From positions 62,001 to 126,000 of the forward strand of contig CACDSY010000004.1 of NCBI GenBank assembly GCA_902555585.1: 64,000 bases of DNA, given 5' to 3'. The position numbers were made by a program, and so were the translations under genes. Positions within the stretch are counted from its first letter, which is position 1. Each line of letters begins with the position of its first letter. Of this stretch, positions 1-8,373 are shown piece by piece. A model generated the notes under the pieces. It saw nothing but the letters and a program-made list of their open reading frames with translations. It was not told where the DNA came from and did no database searches. The DNA is from an uncultured Pelagibacteraceae bacterium. Its GTDB lineage: Bacteria > Pseudomonadota > Alphaproteobacteria > Pelagibacterales > Pelagibacteraceae.

Positions 1-556
1 ATCTTAACTTTTTAATATCCTCTCCAAAAATTGAAATTAGTAGATCCTCAGATTTCGGACCTTGAACAGCTAGTGGATATACATCTGGTTCGATGATTTC
101 TACATTTAATTTTGATCCTAAAGCAATTCCTTTTGCCCAAAGTAAAATATCAGAATCTGCAATAGAAATCCAAAACATATCATCGTCTAGTTTTAATAAA
201 ACTGGATCATTAATCATACCAGCTGTGTCGTCAATTATTGGAATATAAAAACATTTACCGGTCTCCATTTTTTTTATGGATCTTGGTGTCATTTTTTGCA
301 CTAATTTTTCAGCATCAGGTCCTTTAATTTGTACTTGTCTCTGGCAAGACACATCCCACACTTGAACCTGCTCTCTTAAATGCCAGTAGTCTTCTTCTAC
401 AGTATTTTTAAAACCTTTTGGTAATAGCATGTGATTAACAACAGTAAAATCAGACACTCCACATTCCTCTACTTTATTAGTAAATGGAGTTCGTCTTATA
501 CGTCTAGACATATTTAATTTTATATTTTTTTGTGGAATTAAATTTTCTTTACTCAT
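1..556 (-). CDS. dmdA: DMSP demethylase DmdA (3' end outside the window)
   Basis: The 185 visible N-terminal codons start at the ATG at 554-556, one base after the stop of the upstream gene; the C-terminus lies beyond the window. Family knowledge: DmdA moves a methyl group from dimethylsulfoniopropionate to tetrahydrofolate in the cytoplasm. Seen: a GcvT-type folate-binding fold with the blocks SRRIRRTPFTNKVEECGV, YNH-like VVNHMLLP, HVQ-like EQVQVWDVSCQRQV, MINDPVLLKL, FWISIADSDILLWAKG and YPLAVQGPK. I recognise these as typical of DmdA rather than of glycine-cleavage GcvT. It is the last visible gene of a gapless six-gene operon that begins with another GcvT relative at 5729. Another GcvT-family methyltransferase remains possible because a third or more of the protein is not visible. 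Confidence 0.8.
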   Translation of the reverse strand, partial: MSKENLIPQKNIKLNMSRRIRRTPFTNKVEECGVSDFTVVNHMLLPKGFKNTVEEDYWHLREQVQVWDVSCQRQVQIKGPDAEKLVQKMTPRSIKKMETGKCFYIPIIDDTAGMINDPVLLKLDDDMFWISIADSDILLWAKGIALGSKLNVEIIEPDVYPLAVQGPKSEDLLISIFGEDIKKLR

Positions 557-557
557 T

Positions 558-893
558 TTATTTAGACCACCAAACTGTGTAGCTATTTTTAGAGATTATA
601 ATTGGAATATGATATTTTTTATTTTGATCTTCCATTTTAAATTTAATATTAATTTCTGAAATTATTTTTTTTTCTGAAAAATAATTGCCAGTTTTACAAA
701 CCATTTCATACTCACAATTGCAGTCGTCTTTACTTAATTCAAATTCTTGCAGTATTCGTCCTCCTTCATCAGATTTAGTTTCGCAGAAAACTTTCTTTTC
801 TCCATTTTCATTAATTTGATAAATAATTACTTCAACATTTGCAGCGTGCGAGCCATTTGTTGCATCTAATAAGTGAGAAGAGAAAGTTGCCAC
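558..893 (-). CDS. 5-hydroxyisourate hydrolase / transthyretin-like protein with altered C-terminus
   Basis: This 111-residue protein has the length and both end motifs of the HIUase (transthyretin-like) family: FSSHLLDATNG at residues 4-14 and YHIPIIISKNSY at 94-105. The family's catalytic positions appear present as His7, Arg46 (EGGRI) and His95. The family signature at the extreme C-terminus, normally YRGS, is replaced by WWSK, so the substrate pocket is probably remodelled. True HIUases hydrolyse 5-hydroxyisourate in urate breakdown, yet no other purine-catabolism gene is visible. Instead the gene sits two bases after a ThDP enzyme and one base before dmdA. The start is GTG at 891-893; this choice places the conserved His at the usual distance from the N-terminus. 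Hydrolysis of a related cyclic amide is an inference. Confidence 0.7.
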   Translation of the reverse strand: MATFSSHLLDATNGSHAANVEVIIYQINENGEKKVFCETKSDEGGRILQEFELSKDDCNCEYEMVCKTGNYFSEKKIISEINIKFKMEDQNKKYHIPIIISKNSYTVWWSK

Positions 894-895
894 AA

Positions 896-2638
896 TTACT
901 CTATTGATGATTTTTCTCTTTTACTTGCGACTGCAGAGACTATTGGGCTTAATACAGGTTTTGCCTTAACATTTACACATGCGGGTTTTCCACTTTCCAT
1001 AGCTCTTTTTAGTGCAGGACCTAATTCCTCTCTTTTATTAACTAATTCTCCATGTCCTCCAAAACCCTCAAATATCTTGTGAAATGGTATGTCACGAAAA
1101 TCGGTTCCCACGCTTTTTCCACTTTTAAATAGTCTCTCTTGTTGCTGACCAATTGAGGCAAGACCTCCGTTATTATCAATTACAACAGTAATAGGTTTTT
1201 TCTCATAAAATACACTTTCAATAGACATTCCTCCGGATAAAAACGCACCATCACCACTAATTAGAACTACATTTGAATCTGGATTATGATTTTTTGCAGA
1301 TAGAGCGAATGAAACCCCAACGCCTAACATGCTAAAAGTTCCGGGATGCAGTATTCCTTTTAATTTTTTCCCTTTGGCACCTGCGATGTTAATCGCAATT
1401 TCAGACCAAAAATGAGTATTTCCTCCGTCGATAACAAGCCAATCATTTTCACTCATTGCATCTTGAACATCCAAAGAAAGTTGTAGAGGGTGAATTTTTC
1501 CTCCATTTTTTTTGGATGCTTCAGCTTCAATTTCTAAATCTTTTAATGATTTATCAACCCATTCTTTCTTCTTTTTTTTATTCTCTTCAAACCACATTGA
1601 ATCTAATGACCATTTATTATTTTTTTTTAAGTTAGATAATGTATCTAAAAAAACACCAGGATCACTCAGTAAACTTAAATCTGAAGCTCTATTAAGTTCT
1701 AATTCTTCATGTGAACCATTTACACAAACCAATTTTGTTGACTCAGGAAAAAAAGGTGGATTTCCAAAATTCAATTGATTATCTAATCGTGCTCCAATGA
1801 CAAGAATCAGATCTGAATTATGTAGTGCAAATTCTGAAGGAGGGTATTGATGTATATCAGCCAGACCCATATAAGCGTTAGCTTCTTCACCTAATAATTT
1901 TTGATGATATGGGACATTAAAAATCGGTATATTCAAATTATTACCAGCTGCTTCAAGTTTTTTTTCTGAATGCGACCACCAAACGCCGTGTCCTGCAATT
2001 ATAATTGGTTTTTTTGAGTTACAAGCAAGTTCTAAAACTTCTGAAAGTGAATTTGGATCTGGCCACGCTTTTGCTATAGGTTTTGCTTTTTGAGAGTATG
2101 GTCTCTCATTTAAACCAACTTCCTCTGCAAAAGATGAAAACATTATATCAACCGGAAGACTAAGATGTACAGCGCCTGGATAACCATTAGTTGCAATATG
2201 ATATGCTTTGTCTACAAATTCTCTTATTCTAGTTCCATCAGTAATACTTGCGCTATATTTGGTTAAAGGGGCTGCAATTGAAACATCGTCAATTTCTTTA
2301 AAACCACCTGAACCTTGTCTTTTTAGACTGCTGGATCCGGTAATATAAATAATTGGACTTCTCTCGCCCCAAGCTTCCATCATTGAAGGGACTGCATTTG
2401 TAAATCCTTCGGGTCCAACTAAACATACTGAGGGTTTACGAGTAATTCTTGTATTGCCATCTGCTAAATGACCTGCAATTTGTTCATGAGGAGTGTTTAT
2501 GACTTCAATTTGGCATTCGGCAAAACCCTCAATTGCTGGATTACAAAAACCTCCTGAAAGGGTGAAAACTTTGCTAATTCCTTTATCTTTTAGAGCTCTC
2601 GCAAGTAATGCTCCACCTCTAATTTTGTTTTCGCTCAT
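896..2638 (-). CDS. Thiamine-diphosphate-dependent enzyme (IlvB / oxalyl-CoA decarboxylase-like family)
   Basis: The 580 residues cover the normal three-domain layout of acetolactate-synthase-type enzymes. The N-terminal PYR domain carries the cofactor-activating Glu in TPHEQIAGHLADG (about residue 50). A central domain contains IIAGHGVWW and LVIGARLD. The C-terminal PP domain has the ThDP/Mg motif GDGAFLSGG followed about 20 residues later by IDNNGG. Early blocks such as GFKEIDDVSIAAPLTKYS resemble oxalyl-CoA decarboxylase and 2-hydroxyacyl-CoA lyase more than biosynthetic IlvB, and no small regulatory subunit is nearby. The ATG directly follows the stop of the 2-hydroxy-acid dehydrogenase gene, so the two are translationally coupled. 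A lyase or ligase acting on a 2-keto or 2-hydroxyacyl product of that enzyme is an inference; the exact substrate is unknown. Confidence 0.75.
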   Translation of the reverse strand: MSENKIRGGALLARALKDKGISKVFTLSGGFCNPAIEGFAECQIEVINTPHEQIAGHLADGNTRITRKPSVCLVGPEGFTNAVPSMMEAWGERSPIIYITGSSSLKRQGSGGFKEIDDVSIAAPLTKYSASITDGTRIREFVDKAYHIATNGYPGAVHLSLPVDIMFSSFAEEVGLNERPYSQKAKPIAKAWPDPNSLSEVLELACNSKKPIIIAGHGVWWSHSEKKLEAAGNNLNIPIFNVPYHQKLLGEEANAYMGLADIHQYPPSEFALHNSDLILVIGARLDNQLNFGNPPFFPESTKLVCVNGSHEELELNRASDLSLLSDPGVFLDTLSNLKKNNKWSLDSMWFEENKKKKKEWVDKSLKDLEIEAEASKKNGGKIHPLQLSLDVQDAMSENDWLVIDGGNTHFWSEIAINIAGAKGKKLKGILHPGTFSMLGVGVSFALSAKNHNPDSNVVLISGDGAFLSGGMSIESVFYEKKPITVVIDNNGGLASIGQQQERLFKSGKSVGTDFRDIPFHKIFEGFGGHGELVNKREELGPALKRAMESGKPACVNVKAKPVLSPIVSAVASKREKSSIE

Positions 2639-3802
2639 TTAGTAATTTACCTTATTTACATTACTATCTATTACTATCGCAGAAGTTACATCATTAATAT
2701 CGTTTAATCCTACTAACCCAAGTGTAGTGCTGGTTTCTTCTTTGATTATTTCCACAATTCTCCTTAATCCTTTTTTTCCATCAGCTCCCATTGCATACAT
2801 CACTGGTCTTCCAATCATTGCATAATCAGCACCAAATGCAAGTGCTCTTACAATATCACTTCCACTTCTTATTCCACTATCAAAGATTAAAGGAAAATCA
2901 CTTCCCACTGAATTTCTAATCAATGGAAGCATATTTATTGCTGCCGTAGCACTATCTAATTGTCTGCCGCCATGATTTGAAACTTGAATTGCATCTGCAC
3001 CAGTTTGTTTTATTTGTTTTGCATCATCAGGAGACATTACTCCTTTAATTATAAGCTTACCCTTCCATTTATCTCTTACTCTTTTAAGTGTATCCCAATC
3101 TGTAGAGCCTCTACTTTCTTTTCTTTTAAAAATACCATCTCCACTTTTAGATGTTACATAATTCATTGGTTTAGGAATGCCACTCAGTAAAGTAGAAAGA
3201 GACCAAGTAGGGTGAGTTGCAAAATCAAAAAATTGTTTTGGACCTATTTTAAAAGGATAGGAGAAACCATTTTTATCATCTCTAGTTCGTCTTGAAAGTA
3301 CTGGAACATCTACGGTTAATATTGCAACCTCATAACCTGTATTCTTAGCTCTATCTAAAAGCTCCATAACAAAATTTTCATCTTGAAATATATATAGCTG
3401 CATCCATGAATGACCTTCTGATAGTTCATACATTTTTTCTAAAGTCGTTGTAGACGCCATAGAAACACAAGTAGGTATATTATTCCTAGCGCTTTCAGCT
3501 GCTAACATTGAGTCTGCACCAGGCCATGATAAATTAGTCATGCCCATCGGAGCAAAACCAAAAGGAAAATCAAATTCATAACCTAATACTTTTTTCTTAA
3601 GAGTTCTTTTCTCAACATTTCTTAAAACTTTAGGTTCAAGTCTAATTTGATCTAATGCTCTGCTATTTATTTCAGCTAGCTTTTCATCTCCAGATGCTCC
3701 ATCGATAAAATCAAAAACTAATTTAGGCAACCGTTTACGTGATACTTCTCTTGCATCTTTAATACTAAAAATTTTTTGACTTGGTAAAATATTATCACTC
3801 AT
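2639..3802 (-). CDS. FMN-dependent alpha-hydroxy-acid dehydrogenase (LldD / glycolate-oxidase family)
   Basis: The 387-residue protein matches the FMN-dependent alpha-hydroxy acid dehydrogenase family over its whole length. Seen: the N-terminal block KRLPKLVFDFIDGASGDE, the substrate-side FAPMGMTNLSWPGAD and WMQLYIF, the catalytic His in VSNHGGRQLD at about residue 275, and the phosphate-binding FDSGIRSGSDIVRALAFGAD. Such enzymes oxidise L-lactate, glycolate, mandelate or similar 2-hydroxy acids to 2-keto acids, passing electrons to oxygen or the respiratory chain. The start ATG (3800-3802) overlaps the stop of the upstream peptidase gene by eight bases. The ThDP enzyme that follows with no gap suggests that the keto acid formed here is processed further. 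The family is certain; the substrate is not. Confidence 0.85.
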   Translation of the reverse strand: MSDNILPSQKIFSIKDAREVSRKRLPKLVFDFIDGASGDEKLAEINSRALDQIRLEPKVLRNVEKRTLKKKVLGYEFDFPFGFAPMGMTNLSWPGADSMLAAESARNNIPTCVSMASTTTLEKMYELSEGHSWMQLYIFQDENFVMELLDRAKNTGYEVAILTVDVPVLSRRTRDDKNGFSYPFKIGPKQFFDFATHPTWSLSTLLSGIPKPMNYVTSKSGDGIFKRKESRGSTDWDTLKRVRDKWKGKLIIKGVMSPDDAKQIKQTGADAIQVSNHGGRQLDSATAAINMLPLIRNSVGSDFPLIFDSGIRSGSDIVRALAFGADYAMIGRPVMYAMGADGKKGLRRIVEIIKEETSTTLGLVGLNDINDVTSAIVIDSNVNKVNY

Positions 3803-4487
3803 TATTAACTTTAATATATTCTTTTAAATTAAGTTGTTTGTTTTGATCAACAAAATAAGCATTATGACTTTCTCTGGAAGAATAAACCTCAGTTGGTTTT
3901 CCGTCAATAAAAAGTACGGCAACCCCATCATCAACAGCTAAACCACTTGGTAAAGTTTTATTTTTTATATTTTCTCTGTATTTATCTGCTCTTTTTGCAT
4001 CTGAATAATGTGGGGTAAAACTTCCAGAAAGAAGCCCTATACCACTAAATGGTTTGAAGCCAGGTCCATCTGAATCTGTGAGAAAATAATCAAACCAACA
4101 TGCAGCCCCAGCACTTACACCAGAAAGAATTACTCCTGAGTTATAAACTTCTTTAAAAATTTTAAATAAATTATTTTTTTTCCATAAATCGAGCATGAAT
4201 TTAGTATTTCCTCCACCAACATAAATAGCATCTAAATTTGAAATCCAGTTTTCAAAACCCTTAACTCTGGAGACAAGATTGAAATGAGAAACTCTAAAGT
4301 TAGTATTTTTAAATCTTTGATAGAATAGCTCAGTTTTTTTGGAGTCATCATTACTAGCAGTTGGCAAAAATCCAATAGAGCACTTTTCTTTACTTATTTG
4401 ATCTAAAAAAAATTGATCCAAGTCTCTATCTTCATTATGAGTAAAACCACCACCTCCAACTGCTATTATTTGTTTTTTAGCCTTCAC
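3795..4487 (-). CDS. Peptidase S51 family protein (dipeptidase E / cyanophycinase-like)
   Basis: This 230-residue protein shows the class I amidotransferase-like fold used by S51 peptidases. Residues 8-16 hold VGGGGFTHN, YVGGGNTKFML lies near 90-100, and the nucleophile elbow SGVSAGAACW near 121-130 supplies the catalytic Ser. SRESHNAYF near the C-terminus probably supplies a His. Dipeptidase E cleaves Asp-X dipeptides and cyanophycinase cleaves beta-linked Asp-Arg; both work in the cytoplasm or envelope on amide bonds. No signal peptide is visible, so it is probably cytoplasmic. The GTG start at 4485-4487 puts the glycine-rich strand at the usual N-terminal place. A divergent Dpp/Opp-type importer next to this operon would fit a small amide or peptide as substrate. 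Confidence 0.8.
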   Translation of the reverse strand: MKAKKQIIAVGGGGFTHNEDRDLDQFFLDQISKEKCSIGFLPTASNDDSKKTELFYQRFKNTNFRVSHFNLVSRVKGFENWISNLDAIYVGGGNTKFMLDLWKKNNLFKIFKEVYNSGVILSGVSAGAACWFDYFLTDSDGPGFKPFSGIGLLSGSFTPHYSDAKRADKYRENIKNKTLPSGLAVDDGVAVLFIDGKPTEVYSSRESHNAYFVDQNKQLNLKEYIKVNNE

Positions 4488-4499
4488 TAATTAAAGTTT

Positions 4500-5729
4500 T
4501 TAATTTGTGGTTTTGATGCCAATCCAAGGATTGGGCACTTTAGGAATATTTCTATTTAAACCTCTAACAATTTCTCCTTTTACATCATACATTGGCAATT
4601 TACAGATTTCTCCTTTATGTATTTTTCCATCTGTACATTTAACATCAACAACATCTCCAGGTCCATTTTCATTATTATCGAGATGCACAATACCAACCCC
4701 ACAAATTTGATATGGAGACCAAGTACTAGAGGTTATTTTACCAATATTTTTTTCATTAATTTTAATATTTTCACCTTTAATAGCAGTTCCTTCTGCAACT
4801 CTAATTCCCCATGTTTTACATTTTTTATCTGATTTCATGAGAGCTTCTTTACCAATAAAATCTTCTTTATCAAAATTTATAAAACGCCCAAGACCAACTG
4901 AAAAAGGATTTGTTTTTTTTGTAAAATCTTGTCCTGCAGATAGAAGACCTGCCTCAATTCGTCTACATCTAAAACCTGGTGTGGCGACCAAAATCATACC
5001 TAGTTTTTTTCCTTCCTCAAGAATGTAATCTCCTATTTTTTCAGTCTCATTTTCAGGTCGAAAATAAATTTCCCAACCTAGCTCGTTTGTAAAACCACTT
5101 CGACTTATAATTACTTTTTGATCTAAGATTTGTAATTCTCTCCAATCAAAATATTTCCAGTCATTTTCAGAAAAACCCTTAGCTATATTTTCTAAAAGTT
5201 TCATTGATAAAGGACCTTGGATTTGACTCACCCATACTTCGGGGTCTTTTATTTCAACATCCATATTTTTAGAGTGAGCTTTATACCAAGAAAAAAGATC
5301 CCCATCTGCTTGAGCAAACCAATATTTATCTTCTTCAATTTTTATTAGAACTCCATCTGTAATCATTCCACCATCATGATAACAAGCAAACTGATAAGAA
5401 CATCTTCCTTTTGATATTTTTGATACATCTCTTGGAAAGATTTTTTGTAATAATTTTAATGAATCTGGACCAGATATTTCAAATGGATGCTCACCTGTAT
5501 GTCTAAATATTATTTCTTGCCTTCCTTTCCAATACATTTCTTCGGAACTAACATTTGATAATTTCTCAAGCGTTAATCTTCCAGCATAATTAGAATATTC
5601 AGGGTCATAAGGAAGCTCCTGGTATGTTAGTGGGTGAACTTGAATTGACCTTGCAAGCTCCAAAGTGTTTGAATTTTCAAGGCTAACAGGCTTTACTGTA
5701 AACCTATATTTATTGATTAAATCTTTCAT
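4500..5729 (-). CDS. GcvT / DmdA-family tetrahydrofolate-dependent methyltransferase or aminomethyltransferase
   Basis: The first gene of the leftmost minus-strand operon encodes 409 residues of the GcvT folate-binding family. Seen: EIIFRHTGEHPFEISGPD, YQFACYHDGGMITDGVLIK, YWFAQADGDLFSWY, SQIQGPLSMKLL, ISRSGFTNELGWEIYF and RCRRIEAGLLSAGQDF, followed by the C-terminal barrel domain. It is longer than GcvT (about 365) and carries an N-terminal extension of about 60 residues. Family members use tetrahydrofolate to accept a methyl or methylene group from an N- or S-methyl compound. A second family member, dmdA, ends the visible part of the same operon, so two folate-linked demethylations may be combined in one pathway. 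It reads away from the solute-binding-protein gene at 5845 across a 115-base divergent region. The substrate is unknown. Confidence 0.75.
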   Translation of the reverse strand: MKDLINKYRFTVKPVSLENSNTLELARSIQVHPLTYQELPYDPEYSNYAGRLTLEKLSNVSSEEMYWKGRQEIIFRHTGEHPFEISGPDSLKLLQKIFPRDVSKISKGRCSYQFACYHDGGMITDGVLIKIEEDKYWFAQADGDLFSWYKAHSKNMDVEIKDPEVWVSQIQGPLSMKLLENIAKGFSENDWKYFDWRELQILDQKVIISRSGFTNELGWEIYFRPENETEKIGDYILEEGKKLGMILVATPGFRCRRIEAGLLSAGQDFTKKTNPFSVGLGRFINFDKEDFIGKEALMKSDKKCKTWGIRVAEGTAIKGENIKINEKNIGKITSSTWSPYQICGVGIVHLDNNENGPGDVVDVKCTDGKIHKGEICKLPMYDVKGEIVRGLNRNIPKVPNPWIGIKTTN

Positions 5730-5844
5730 TATTTTTTTTCTAAATAATCAAAATACATCAATAAAACAAATAAAAAAGAACCATTTTCACTGTTGCTATA
5801 TAAGTTGCTAATTGTTACCTTTTACTTTTTAAAGAGAGGAAATT

Positions 5845-7332
5845 ATGAAAAACATTTTTAAATTGATATCAGTTTCATTGGTATCACTATTTGTAACGTT
5901 TTCTTTTGCTAATGCATCAAGTGGTGTTTTTAAATTATCCCATGATGTTGGTTTTGGAAAAGATACAAATTTAGACGCAATTACTAAAGGACGACTGTTT
6001 CAGGTGGTAATAATGACACAAAATCGTCTTGTAAGAAAAGATCTTAAAGGGGTAACATCTCCTGAGTTAGCAACAGACTGGTCAGGAAATGCAGATGCAA
6101 CTGAATGGACTTTTAATTTAAGAAAAGGTGTTAAATTCCATGATGGATCTGATTTTGATGCAGAGGATGTAAAATATTCTTTAATGAGAGTTAAAGATCC
6201 TGAAATTGGTTCACCTGCAAAGAAAAGCATGAGTGCAGTAACAGATATTGAGATTGTAGACTCACACACAGTTAAAATGAAGTTGAATACATCTTTTGCA
6301 GATTTTCCACTTTTGCTAACTGATTATAGACTAAGAATGATACCTAATGGATCAGGAGATACTATTGGAAAAACAGGTATTGGAACTGGACCTTTTATAG
6401 TAGAAAAGTTTGATGCTGAAGGAACAACAATTCTTAAAGCTAACCCAGATTATTGGGAAGGAGCACCTAAACTTGCTGAAGTACACGTTATAGCTATTCC
6501 AGATGGTCAAGCTAGAATTCAAGCTTTGCTTACTGGTCAAATAGATATGAATAGATATGTCCCATTCAATCAGAAAAAAATATTTGATGGTAATCCAAAA
6601 TTCAATGTATCAGTGATACCTACAGGAAACTGGAGAGGTATGGTGATGAGAACTGACGTTGCACCATTTGATGACCCAAGAGTAAGAAAGGCTGTCAGAA
6701 TAGCTGTAGATAGACAAGAGTTAGTTGATTTAGTTATGGCTGGAGCAGCAACAGTATCTTGTGATACTCCAGTTGCCCCTTCTGATCAATACAGAATGAA
6801 AAAGAAGTGTCCGCCTCAACATGCAACTGCTAAAAAACTACTAGCAGAGGCAGGTTATCCAGATGGTATTGATTTCACAATACATGTATCTACAAAAGAA
6901 CCAACATGGCCTACTATTGCTGAGGTTTTACAACAACAATTTGCTAAAGCTAACATAAGAGCAGATATACAAATGACACCTTCTAAAAGTTATTGGAATG
7001 AAACTTGGATGAAAAAACCTGTTGCGATGACACGTTGGAATGAAAGACCAGCAGACAGTATTTTGCATGAAGCTTATCATAGTGAAGCAAAATGGAACGA
7101 GTCTTTTTATAAAAGTGCATCTTTTGACAAAAATTTAGCTGAAGCTAGAGGTGAGTTGAATTTTAGTAAAAGAAAAGCAGCATACATCAAAGCTCAAAAA
7201 ACATTATGGGAAGAATCTGGAACTATGATTCCTTACCATGTATCTCGACTAGTTGTCACATCTTCTAAAGTGAAAAATCTCGACGAAGTTGAGTATTTTT
7301 CAATAAGATGGCACACAGTAAGTGTTGATTAA
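5845..7332 (+). CDS. ABC transporter substrate-binding protein, family 5 (Dpp/Opp type)
   Basis: The 495-residue periplasmic protein starts with a clear signal peptide (charged MKNIFK, hydrophobic core, cleavage probably after SFANA near residue 24). It continues with the family-5 solute-binding pattern: LATDWSGNADATEWTFNLRKGVKFHDG, AEDVKYSLMRV and TGPFIVEKFD. Members deliver peptides, nickel, opines or other small amides to DppBC-like permeases. A purine-rich ribosome-binding site (AGAGAGGA) lies just upstream of the ATG. A perfect 12-base-pair hairpin follows the stop codon, which suggests that this gene is expressed more strongly than the downstream permeases. The divergent catabolic operon with a peptidase and two folate enzymes is the best clue to the ligand, but the ligand is not determined. 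Confidence 0.88.
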   Translation: MKNIFKLISVSLVSLFVTFSFANASSGVFKLSHDVGFGKDTNLDAITKGRLFQVVIMTQNRLVRKDLKGVTSPELATDWSGNADATEWTFNLRKGVKFHDGSDFDAEDVKYSLMRVKDPEIGSPAKKSMSAVTDIEIVDSHTVKMKLNTSFADFPLLLTDYRLRMIPNGSGDTIGKTGIGTGPFIVEKFDAEGTTILKANPDYWEGAPKLAEVHVIAIPDGQARIQALLTGQIDMNRYVPFNQKKIFDGNPKFNVSVIPTGNWRGMVMRTDVAPFDDPRVRKAVRIAVDRQELVDLVMAGAATVSCDTPVAPSDQYRMKKKCPPQHATAKKLLAEAGYPDGIDFTIHVSTKEPTWPTIAEVLQQQFAKANIRADIQMTPSKSYWNETWMKKPVAMTRWNERPADSILHEAYHSEAKWNESFYKSASFDKNLAEARGELNFSKRKAAYIKAQKTLWEESGTMIPYHVSRLVVTSSKVKNLDEVEYFSIRWHTVSVD

Positions 7333-7340
7333 TAATTTTT

Positions 7341-7372
7341 GTTTTACAGGCCTTTAAGTAGGCCTGTAAAAC
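7341..7372 (+). terminator. Intercistronic hairpin after the substrate-binding-protein gene
   Basis: A perfect 12-base-pair inverted repeat (GTTTTACAGGCC, 8-base loop, GGCCTGTAAAAC) begins eight bases after the stop codon. The bases after it (CTCTTTCATTTC) are T-rich but not a clean T run, so partial termination or protection of the upstream mRNA is more likely than complete termination. The permease genes have no obvious promoter of their own. Confidence 0.65.
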
Positions 7373-7415
7373 CTCTTTCATTTCTAAATAAATAATTTAA
7401 AATTTAAGTATTCTT

Positions 7416-8372
7416 ATGCTTTTTTTAATTATTAAAAGAATTTTATTAGGATTAATAACTTTATTTATCGTATCTTTAATCACTTTTGTTGGAACTGAGA
7501 TTTTACCAGGTGACGCCTGCACAACATATCTTGAGAGACAAGCATTTGGAGAACAATTAGAGGCTTGTTATAGAAGATTAGGTTTAAACGTTCCAGCTTA
7601 TGAGAGATATATATCCTGGGCAGTAAATGCTATTCAAGGAGACTTTGGGTATTCTTTGAGTGGAGAAATGCCAATTAAAGAGGTTCTAGGTCCACGAATT
7701 AAAAATTCATTGGTTCTAGCATCAGCTGCTATTTTCATTGGTATACCGATTGCTTTGATATTAGGAATTGTAACTGCTCTTTGGAGAGATAAATTACCTG
7801 ACGTAGCAATTTCCACAGTAACTATATTTGCTATGACGATTCCAGAGTTTATTAGTGCTACTTTATTAATCTTAATAATTGCAATATGGTTAGAGTGGTT
7901 ACCAGGGATTGTAATTGTTCCAACTGACGTTTCATTCTTTGAACTATTACCAAATATTATTTTACCAGTAATCGCTATTGCAATGATTATGACAGCTCAC
8001 ATGGCAAGGATGGTAAGATCAAGCGTCATTCAAGTTATGGCAAGCGAATATGTTCAAATGGCAATTTTAAAAGGCGTTCCATATTGGAAAATGGTTTTTA
8101 AACACGTGTTACCAAATGCGTTGTTACCTGCTATTAATGTTGTAGCTTTAACAATTGCATGGCTATTAGGTGGTGTGGTTGTAACTGAGGTTGTATTTAA
8201 TTACCCTGGTCTTGGAAGGTTAGTTATTGAGTCTATTTCAAATAGAGATTTGCCTACTGTTCAAGCTTTAGCAATAATTCTTGCATCTATATATGTTAGT
8301 ATAAATCTATTAGCAGACCTGATGACACTTATGCTTAATCCAAGATTAAAGACATTACAGATAAGAAAATAA
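7416..8372 (+). CDS. ABC transporter permease, DppB/OppB type
   Basis: The 318-residue inner-membrane protein has the DppB layout: an N-terminal membrane helix (LLGLITLFIVSLITFVG), a periplasmic stretch containing the usual LGLNVPAYERYISW, then five further hydrophobic segments. The cytoplasmic EAA-type loop reads VMASEYVQMAILKGVPYWKMVFKHVLPNALLP at about residues 207-240 and docks on the ATPase. It forms the translocation pore together with the DppC-like partner encoded two bases downstream. The length is normal for the family. The start ATG follows the intercistronic hairpin by about 40 bases, and no strong Shine-Dalgarno sequence is visible. Confidence 0.9.
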   Translation: MLFLIIKRILLGLITLFIVSLITFVGTEILPGDACTTYLERQAFGEQLEACYRRLGLNVPAYERYISWAVNAIQGDFGYSLSGEMPIKEVLGPRIKNSLVLASAAIFIGIPIALILGIVTALWRDKLPDVAISTVTIFAMTIPEFISATLLILIIAIWLEWLPGIVIVPTDVSFFELLPNIILPVIAIAMIMTAHMARMVRSSVIQVMASEYVQMAILKGVPYWKMVFKHVLPNALLPAINVVALTIAWLLGGVVVTEVVFNYPGLGRLVIESISNRDLPTVQALAIILASIYVSINLLADLMTLMLNPRLKTLQIRK

Positions 8373-8373
8373 T

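Noticed and set aside
896..2638. Calling the ThDP enzyme acetolactate synthase IlvB, glyoxylate carboligase or Xsc
   Set aside because: There is no IlvN-type small subunit, no hyi or glxR gene, and the N-terminal blocks do not fit Xsc as I know it; only the superfamily is supported.
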